From the NCBI RefSeq assembly GCF_026552795.1, contig NZ_JANFPI010000007.1, positions 62,001 to 126,000 on the forward strand: a DNA stretch of 64,000 bases, read 5' to 3'. The notes below the pieces were generated by a model that saw only the letters and a program-made list of their open reading frames with translations, searched no databases and was not told where the DNA came from. Positions 58,710 through 64,000 of the stretch are shown here, in pieces. Position 1 is the stretch's first letter. The number at the start of each line of letters is the position of its first letter. Source of the stretch: Ectorhizobium quercum. Its GTDB lineage: Bacteria > Pseudomonadota > Alphaproteobacteria > Rhizobiales > Rhizobiaceae. Position numbers and translations under genes: made by a program.

Positions 58710-59710
58710 ACCAGACGACCTCTGCGGAAACGGACGCCGCCTCCGAACCCGGCATATTCGAGCTTCTCGACGTGCAGAAGGTGTATCAGGTCGCCCGCCG
58801 GAACGGGCTGCTCGGCCGCCGCAAGCAGGATCTCAAGGCGCTGGACGGCGTGAGGCTGAAGGTCGCCAAAGGCGCAAGCATCGCGCTCGTCGGCGAAAGC
58901 GGCTCGGGAAAGTCGACCCTGCTGCGCGTGCTGCTCGGCCTGACGGAGCCGAGCGACGGGCTGGCGCTCTATCGCGGCCGGCCGATTGCCGAGGCCCGCG
59001 CCGCCGGGCCGGATTTCGCCCGCGAGGTGGCGATGATCTATCAGGACGCGCGCGGCTCGCTCAATCCGCGCATGTCGGTCGGCGCCCTGGTGGCCGAGCC
59101 GTTGCGCCATTTCGGCATCTGCCCCGAAGAAGAGATTCCTGCGCGGGTGGAGGCACTTCTCGCCCGCGTCGGGCTGGCGAAGGAGGCCGTGCAGCGCTAT
59201 CCCGCCGGCCTTTCCGGCGGGCAGGTGCGCCGCGTGGCGATTGCCCGGGCGCTTGCCTCCAACCCGTCCGTTCTCGTCGCCGACGAGGCGGTCTCCGGCC
59301 TCGACGTCTCGACGCAGGCGCAGCTTCTCAACCTCTTGCGCCGCCTCCAGCGCGAAATGGGGCTGACGCTTCTGTTCATCACCCACGATCTCGGCGTCGC
59401 CAGCTATCTGTGCGAGGAAATCGCCATCATGTATCTCGGGCGGATCGTCGAGACCGGGCCGACCAATGCGGTGCTGTCCGCGCCCGCCCATCCTTACGCG
59501 CGGGCGCTCAGGATTGCCGCCCCGGAATTCTTCGCGCCGATTACCGAGCCGCTGCCGGGCGAGATACCGAGCCCGCTGGATCTGCCCAGGGGCTGTCGTT
59601 TCGCCGGGCGCTGCGTCTTCGCCCGCGAGGAATGCCGCCATGACGATCCGGTGCTGGCCCGGGCGCAGGCCGGCCGTTCCGTCGCCTGCCTTTTTCCGCT
59701 CGGCGCCTGA
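58706..59710 (+). CDS. Peptide-type ABC transporter ATP-binding protein (DppF-like)
   Basis: 334-residue ATPase, the second of the pair. Walker A is GESGSGKST, signature LSGGQVRRVAIARALA, Walker B VLVADEAVSGLD. The valine and arginine in the signature (QVRR in place of the usual QQQR) are mildly unusual. The C-terminal extension ends CRFAGRCVFAREECR. Start ATG 58706 overlaps the previous stop by four bases. An 8-bp hairpin lies after it, before the hydrolase gene. Confidence 0.95.
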   Translation: MNQTTSAETDAASEPGIFELLDVQKVYQVARRNGLLGRRKQDLKALDGVRLKVAKGASIALVGESGSGKSTLLRVLLGLTEPSDGLALYRGRPIAEARAAGPDFAREVAMIYQDARGSLNPRMSVGALVAEPLRHFGICPEEEIPARVEALLARVGLAKEAVQRYPAGLSGGQVRRVAIARALASNPSVLVADEAVSGLDVSTQAQLLNLLRRLQREMGLTLLFITHDLGVASYLCEEIAIMYLGRIVETGPTNAVLSAPAHPYARALRIAAPEFFAPITEPLPGEIPSPLDLPRGCRFAGRCVFAREECRHDDPVLARAQAGRSVACLFPLGA

Positions 59711-59765
59711 GGCGCCGCGCACGCCGGTCCGTCGGGCACCGATGGACCGCTTTCGTTTTCAACCC

Positions 59766-59786
59766 GCTCCGGATATGCTCCGGAGC
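59766..59786 (+). terminator. Small hairpin between transporter and hydrolase genes
   Basis: GCTCCGGA (59766-59773) and TCCGGAGC (59779-59786) around a five-base loop, with no T-run. It may attenuate or stabilise rather than stop transcription. Confidence 0.4.
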
Positions 59787-59813
59787 CGTTTCGCATGAAG
59801 GACTACGAAGCCG

Positions 59814-61403
59814 ATGTTTGATTTCTTTTCCGGGCGGCGCCCGACCACGCTCGCGAGCGAAGCCATGATCGCGACCTCGCATCCGCTTTCCACGGCGGCG
59901 GGTCTGGAAATCCTTTCCGAAGGCGGCAAGGCCGTCGACGCCGCCATTGCCGCGGTTGCGGTCCAGAGCGTCGTCGATCCGCTCATGACCGGCATCGGCG
60001 GCGATTGTTTCGCGCTTTATGCCCCTGCCGGCGGCGGCGTGAAGGCGCTGAACGGCTCCGGCCGCGCACCGGCGGGCGCCAGCGTCGCGGCGCTGAAGGC
60101 GCTCGGCGTGACGGAACTGACCCAGACGAGCCCGCATTCCGTGACCGTTCCCGGCGCGATTTCCGCCTGGTGCCGTCTGCATGCCGACCACGGCACCCTG
60201 CCGCTCGACCGGCTCTTCCGCCGCGCGATCTCCTATGCGGAAAACGGTTTCCCGATCACCCCGCGCGTCGCCCAGGACTGGCAGGGCAATGCCTCGATCA
60301 TCGCGACGGACGACTTTGCCGCGCGCCAGTATCTTCCGGGCGGCAAGGCCCCGGCGGCAGGCGAAAAACGGTCCCATCCGGCGCTCGGCCGCACGCTGCG
60401 GGCCATCGCCGCCAAGGGGGCCGCGGCCTTCTACGCCGGCGGGAATGCCGCCCTCATGGCGTCGCATCTGAAAAAGCTGGGCGGCCTGCACACGGAAGAG
60501 GATTTTTACGCCGGCCTTGACGGCGCCGAATGGGTGACGCCGATTTCCGCACCCTATGGCGAGGGATATGACGTTTTCGAATGCCCGCCGAACGGCCAGG
60601 GGCTCGCCGCACTGATGATCCTGCGCATCCTCGCCGGCTTCGATCTTTCGCCGGCCGTTTCCGAGGCTGACCGTATTCATCTGCATGCCGAGGCGACCAA
60701 GATCGCCTATCATCACCGCGATGCGCTGATCGCCGACCCGGCCTCCTGCCCCGGCGTGGCGGAAGAACTGCTGTCGGACAAGGTCATCGACACGCTGCGC
60801 GCCCGCATCGACATGAAGCGGGTCGCCGCCCCGGCCCTGTGGAACGAGCCGGAACACCGCGACACGATCTACCTCAGCGTCGTCGACGCCGACGGCAACG
60901 CGCTTTCCTTCATCAACTCCATCTTCCACGGCTTCGGCTCGACCCGCCTCGAACCGGAAACGGGCGTGCTGCTCCACAGCCGCGGCTCGTCCTTCCGCCT
61001 CGTCGAAGGGCATCCGAACGCCATCGCCCCGAACAAGCGGCCCATGCACACGATCATTCCGGGCATGCTGTGCCGCGCGGGCCAGGCCGTCATGCCCTTC
61101 GGCGTCATGGGGGGACACTATCAGGCGGCCGGCCACGCCGCCTTCATTTCCGGCGTGCTCGACCGGGTCCTCGATCTCCAGGAAGCGATGGATGCGCCGC
61201 GCAGCTTCGCCTTCAACGGCATTCTGGAAATCGAACCGACGGTCGGCGAGGCTGCCAAGGCCGATCTTGCTGCGCGCGGCCATACACTCAAGGTCGTGAC
61301 GTCCCCGATGGGCGGCAGCCAGGCGATCCGCATCGACCGCGAAAACGGCCTTCTGCACGGCGGATCGGACAGCCGCAAGGACGGCTCGGCCCTCGGATTC
61401 TGA
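59814..61403 (+). CDS. Gamma-glutamyltransferase-family Ntn-hydrolase (HpxW/YwrD-like)
   Basis: 529 residues, no signal peptide, so cytoplasmic. It matches the GGT superfamily, which self-cleaves to give a small subunit starting at the nucleophile threonine, here T351 in HRDTIYLSVVD. The GG pair is in FGVMGGHYQ and an arginine is in NGSGRAP. However, the SS pair and NDQMDDF-type donor-binding segments of true gamma-glutamyltransferases are replaced (PMHTIIP, SRGSSF), as in HpxW oxamate hydrolase and YwrD-like proteins. The substrate may therefore be another amide brought in by the adjacent ABC transporter. Confidence 0.85.
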   Translation: MFDFFSGRRPTTLASEAMIATSHPLSTAAGLEILSEGGKAVDAAIAAVAVQSVVDPLMTGIGGDCFALYAPAGGGVKALNGSGRAPAGASVAALKALGVTELTQTSPHSVTVPGAISAWCRLHADHGTLPLDRLFRRAISYAENGFPITPRVAQDWQGNASIIATDDFAARQYLPGGKAPAAGEKRSHPALGRTLRAIAAKGAAAFYAGGNAALMASHLKKLGGLHTEEDFYAGLDGAEWVTPISAPYGEGYDVFECPPNGQGLAALMILRILAGFDLSPAVSEADRIHLHAEATKIAYHHRDALIADPASCPGVAEELLSDKVIDTLRARIDMKRVAAPALWNEPEHRDTIYLSVVDADGNALSFINSIFHGFGSTRLEPETGVLLHSRGSSFRLVEGHPNAIAPNKRPMHTIIPGMLCRAGQAVMPFGVMGGHYQAAGHAAFISGVLDRVLDLQEAMDAPRSFAFNGILEIEPTVGEAAKADLAARGHTLKVVTSPMGGSQAIRIDRENGLLHGGSDSRKDGSALGF

Positions 61404-61573
61404 CCCCGAAACCACGCCGATCCGGGACCCGAACCCTGCACCCAAAGCCGCGCTCCCGCCTGTGCCGGAGAGCGCGGCCCATTCCTGACCGGGCGTCCCG
61501 GACGAGCGGGAACGTCGCACCCCCGTGCCCTCGACAGCCCTCGGGTTTTCACGATCCCAACCGCGCCGAACAA

Positions 61574-61601
61574 CAAAAAAGCCCCGGAAAAACCGAGGCT
61601 T
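61574..61601 (-). terminator. tRNA-Gly terminator
   Basis: On the minus strand AAGCCTCGG pairs with CCGGGGCTT (one G-U) around TTTTT and is followed by six T. It begins about 19 bases after the mature tRNA end. Confidence 0.85.
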
Positions 61602-61619
61602 ACGTCATCTTTTGGAAAC

Positions 61620-61694
61620 TGGAGCGGGCGAAGGGATTTGAACCCTCGACCCCAACCTTGGCAAGGTTGTGCTCTACCCCTGAGCTACACCCGC
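61620..61694 (-). tRNA. tRNA-Gly (anticodon GCC)
   Basis: 75 bases including an encoded CCA (TGG at 61620-61622). Minus strand: acceptor GCGGGTG pairs with CGCCCGC; the D-arm is GTAGCTCAGGGGTAGAGC; the anticodon loop is TTGCCAA with GCC; the T-arm holds GTTCAAATC. All four stems close. No integrase or attachment-site duplication is next to it. Confidence 0.97.
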
Positions 61695-61926
61695 TCAACA
61701 ATCCAAGGCCCGGGGTAGATCGCTGGGCCTCAGGTCGGCGCGTCGCGCTGACGGGGCGATATATGGCTCAAGGTATTTTCAAATGCAACAGGGAAATGAC
61801 GGAAAATCGCACATTTTTCATCCGCATCCGTCAAATCCCCGGAAATCCCGGCTTCCGCTTGCGGTCGAAACCGCAGCCCTTTATGGAAAAGGGCGCTTTC
61901 TCCACATGCCCGGACGATCAGCCGAA

Positions 61927-62436
61927 ATGACCGACAAGCCCCTCAAGACCGACCGCGATCTGTTCGCCCTGCTCGACAGTCTCGGCATTCCTCACGAAAC
62001 CACGGAACATGAGGCTGTGTTCACCGTCGGCGAATCGGAAAGACTGCGCGGCATCATTGCCGGCGCCCATACCAAGAACCTCTTCCTGAGGGATCGCAAG
62101 GACAGGCATTTCGTGGTGACGGCGGAGGAATATGCGACCGTCGATCTGAAGGGCCTGCACCGCATTCTCGACGCCTCGGGCCGCCTTTCGTTCGGCAAGC
62201 CGGAAACGATGTGGCATTATCTCGGCGTTACGCCGGGCTCCGTCACGGTCTTTTCGGCCATCAACGACATCGCCTCGCAGGTGACATTCGTTCTGGACGA
62301 AGGCCTGATGCGCTATGATCGAATCACCGGTCATCCCCTGCGCAACACGGCGACGACCAGTGTCGGGCGCGACGACCTCATTCGCTTTCTCAAGGCGACC
62401 GGCCACACGCCGCTTGTCTTGAAAGTCGCGGACTGA
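61927..62436 (+). CDS. Prolyl-tRNA editing protein (ProXp-ala/YbaK family)
   Basis: 169-residue free-standing editing domain that deacylates mischarged Ala-tRNA-Pro (ProXp-ala/PrdX type). The HETTEHEAVFTVGE start is followed by AGAHTKNLFLRDRKDRHFVV, whose lysine is the family catalytic residue. Later segments are KPETMWHYLGVTPGSVTVF and LMRYDRITGHPL. The start MTDKPLKTDRDLF is chosen; an earlier in-frame ATG at 61906 is possible. Alphaproteobacterial prolyl-tRNA synthetases often lack their own editing domain, which fits a separate protein. Confidence 0.92.
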   Translation: MTDKPLKTDRDLFALLDSLGIPHETTEHEAVFTVGESERLRGIIAGAHTKNLFLRDRKDRHFVVTAEEYATVDLKGLHRILDASGRLSFGKPETMWHYLGVTPGSVTVFSAINDIASQVTFVLDEGLMRYDRITGHPLRNTATTSVGRDDLIRFLKATGHTPLVLKVAD

Positions 62437-62487
62437 CATACGATTTATGGAACAGAAGACCGGCAACGGTGACGATGGGAGACATTC

Positions 62488-63471
62488 ATGAGCGGCCCGA
62501 ACAACCCCTATAGCGGCTCCTTCGGCGGCGGCCTGCACGGCACCGTCAATCTCGGCGGCCAGCCCGCGAGCGCAGGCCCGGCCGCGAGCGGCGATCTGGT
62601 GAAGGACACGACGACCGCCGCCTTCGGTCGCGACGTCATCGAGGAATCGCAGCGCCAGCCGGTGCTGGTCGATTTCTGGGCGCCCTGGTGCGGCCCCTGC
62701 CGCCAGCTTGCCCCGGCCATCGAGAAGGTTGTCAGGGAAGCGGCCGGCAAGGTGAAGCTCGTCAAGCTCAACATCGACGATCACCCCTCCATTCCAGGCC
62801 AGCTCGGCATCCAGTCGATCCCCGCCGTCATCGCCTTCGCCGGCGGCCGTCCCGTGGACGGCTTCATGGGCGCGATCCCGGAAAGCGAAATCCGCCAGTT
62901 CATCGACAAGCTCGCCGGCCCCGGTGGCGCTGACGACGCCCAGGCCGAGATCGACGCGGCGCTGGACGAGGCGCAGACCCTGCTCGACGCCGGCGACATC
63001 AACGCCGCGGGCCAGCTTTTCGGCGCGGTGCTCCAGCACGCGCCCGAAAATCCGCGCGCCATCGCCGGCATCGCCCGCTGCATGATCGAGGCCGGCCAGC
63101 ACGAGCGCGCCCGCGACCTTCTCGGAAATCTGCCGGAAGAAACCGCCAAGGACGACGGCATACAGGCGGTCCTCAAGCAGCTTGCACAGATCGAGGAGGC
63201 GCGGAAGCTCGGCGATCCTGCCGCGCTCGAACATGCGCTGGCGCTCGATCCCGACGATCACGAGTCCCGCATCAAGCTGGCCAAGATCCGCAATGTGGAA
63301 GGCAAGCGCGAGGAGGCGGCGGAACATCTGCTTCTGATCATGCGCAAGGACCGCGCCTACGGGGACGATGCGGGCCGCAAGGAACTCGTGCAGTTCTTCG
63401 AAACCTGGGGCCCCAAGGACCCGGCAACCGTCGCCGCCCGGCGCAAGATGTCCTCCATCCTCTTTTCATGA
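62488..63471 (+). CDS. Thioredoxin-TPR chaperone (CnoX/YbbN-like)
   Basis: 327 residues. A glycine/proline-rich N-terminus is followed by a thioredoxin domain (about 38-145) and then TPR-like repeats (about 155-327). The active site is WCGPC with C68 and C71, so unlike E. coli CnoX, which has lost one of the cysteines, this protein could be redox active. E. coli CnoX shields proteins from over-oxidation and hands them to GroEL and DnaK. A GGGAGA site precedes ATG 62488. A Lon-N domain gene follows 84 bases downstream. Confidence 0.92.
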   Translation: MSGPNNPYSGSFGGGLHGTVNLGGQPASAGPAASGDLVKDTTTAAFGRDVIEESQRQPVLVDFWAPWCGPCRQLAPAIEKVVREAAGKVKLVKLNIDDHPSIPGQLGIQSIPAVIAFAGGRPVDGFMGAIPESEIRQFIDKLAGPGGADDAQAEIDAALDEAQTLLDAGDINAAGQLFGAVLQHAPENPRAIAGIARCMIEAGQHERARDLLGNLPEETAKDDGIQAVLKQLAQIEEARKLGDPAALEHALALDPDDHESRIKLAKIRNVEGKREEAAEHLLLIMRKDRAYGDDAGRKELVQFFETWGPKDPATVAARRKMSSILFS

Positions 63472-63555
63472 GGCGGGGGGAAGGCTTGCGAAACGGCTCG
63501 CCCGCCCCAGATATCCGGGTGGAAACAGGAATGCAGTCCTGATCGGGAGGTGCCC

Positions 63556-64000
63556 ATGCAGGTCGGTAACGTCATCTATAACGCTCCGGAGGATTTTCCG
63601 GACATCGTTCCCGTCTTTCCGCTGACGGGTGCGCTGCTTCTGCCGGGCGGCCAGTTGCCGCTTAACATCTTCGAACCGCGCTACCTGGCGATGATAGACG
63701 AGGCAATCGGCGGAAACCGGCTGATCGGCATGGTCCAGCCGACCTTGACGGAGCCCGCCGGCGAGAATGCCGGTCCTTCGCTCTGCGATCTCGGCTGCAT
63801 CGGCCGCCTGACATCCTTTTCCGAAACGGGTGACGGGCGATATGTCATCTCGCTGGCAGGCATCTGCCGCATCCGCCTGCTGGACGAAGTGACGCAACCC
63901 GATGCGCCCTATCGCAGCTTCCGCATCCTGCCCTTTCTCTCGGACCTCGGCGTGAACAGCGAGGAACCGGAGGTGGACCGCGACGCGCTGATGCGGGTGT
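63556..64000 (+). CDS. LON peptidase substrate-binding domain protein (partial)
   Basis: The first 148 codons of a stand-alone Lon N-terminal domain protein; the gene runs off the right edge. The start MQVGNVIYNAPEDFPDIVPVF has a GGGAGGTG ribosome site upstream. The segments VFPLTGALLLPGGQLPLNIFEPRY and IGMVQP match the family. Such proteins lack the ATPase and protease parts of Lon; the role is unknown. It probably forms an operon with the CnoX-like gene. Confidence 0.92.
   Translation, partial: MQVGNVIYNAPEDFPDIVPVFPLTGALLLPGGQLPLNIFEPRYLAMIDEAIGGNRLIGMVQPTLTEPAGENAGPSLCDLGCIGRLTSFSETGDGRYVISLAGICRIRLLDEVTQPDAPYRSFRILPFLSDLGVNSEEPEVDRDALMRV

Noticed and set aside
61620..61694. Possible integration site at tRNA-Gly
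   Set aside because: No integrase, no repeated 3' tRNA fragment and no change in composition around it.

Overview
The window is a stretch of core chromosome from an alphaproteobacterium of the order Hyphomicrobiales (Rhizobiales), most likely family Rhizobiaceae. This rests on the cyclic beta-1,2-glucan pair ndvA/ndvB (chvA/chvB), the mdh-sucCD and sdhCDAB layout, hemC-hemD-mitofilin-hemY opposite tsaD-gpsA, pyruvate carboxylase beside ndvA, the carboxynorspermidine polyamine genes, high GC with GC-rich third positions, and dispersed palindromic intergenic repeats. I cannot fix the genus. I see no insertion sequence, prophage, integrase, toxin-antitoxin pair, CRISPR array or defence island. 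Coding density is high and most genes can be named by family.

Layout: 1-8051 (minus strand) is TCA-cycle territory: sucD (cut by the window edge), sucC, mdh, zapE, an Inh/Omp19-like lipoprotein and sdhCDAB. 8373-11217 holds a small secreted protein, then a lysine-methyltransferase-like gene and a compact group (EVE, YciI, gpsA). tsaD (minus) faces hemC (plus). The plus-strand run hemC-hemD-mic60-like-hemY-terB-like-glutamine amidotransferase ends against an MFS exporter. 19993-25953 carries yggT, yggU, ppa, a GNAT enzyme, typA, phaR, rpmF and mtgA. 26062-34167 carries a farnesyl diphosphate synthase, an OmpA-like lipoprotein, ispG, a second MFS protein and pyc.

34409-46707 is the cell-envelope glucan region: a LuxR-type regulator without a neighbouring luxI, ndvA, a glycosyltransferase, and the 2827-residue ndvB, which faces ndvA. 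47251-52069 holds an FAD oxidoreductase, a 63-residue protein, the spermidine genes nspC and carboxynorspermidine dehydrogenase, and a DUF922 protein. 52284-61403 holds a zinc alcohol dehydrogenase and a GntR regulator, divergent from a five-gene peptide-type ABC transporter followed by a gamma-glutamyltransferase-family hydrolase. The window ends with tRNA-Gly(GCC), a ProXp-type editing deacylase, a CnoX/YbbN-type thioredoxin and a truncated Lon-N domain protein.

The points most worth a second look are: a dispersed two-hairpin element present three times, each time between the stop codon and a terminator-like hairpin of a minus-strand gene and always in the same orientation; a perfect 14-bp AT-rich inverted repeat between zapE and mdh; an intrinsic terminator for ppa lying inside the convergent yggU coding sequence; TTG starts for pyc, luxR and ndvA in a row; and the regulator-transporter-hydrolase module with a perfect palindromic operator candidate. 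No wholly new system is obvious. These are leads inside otherwise well-known core genome.
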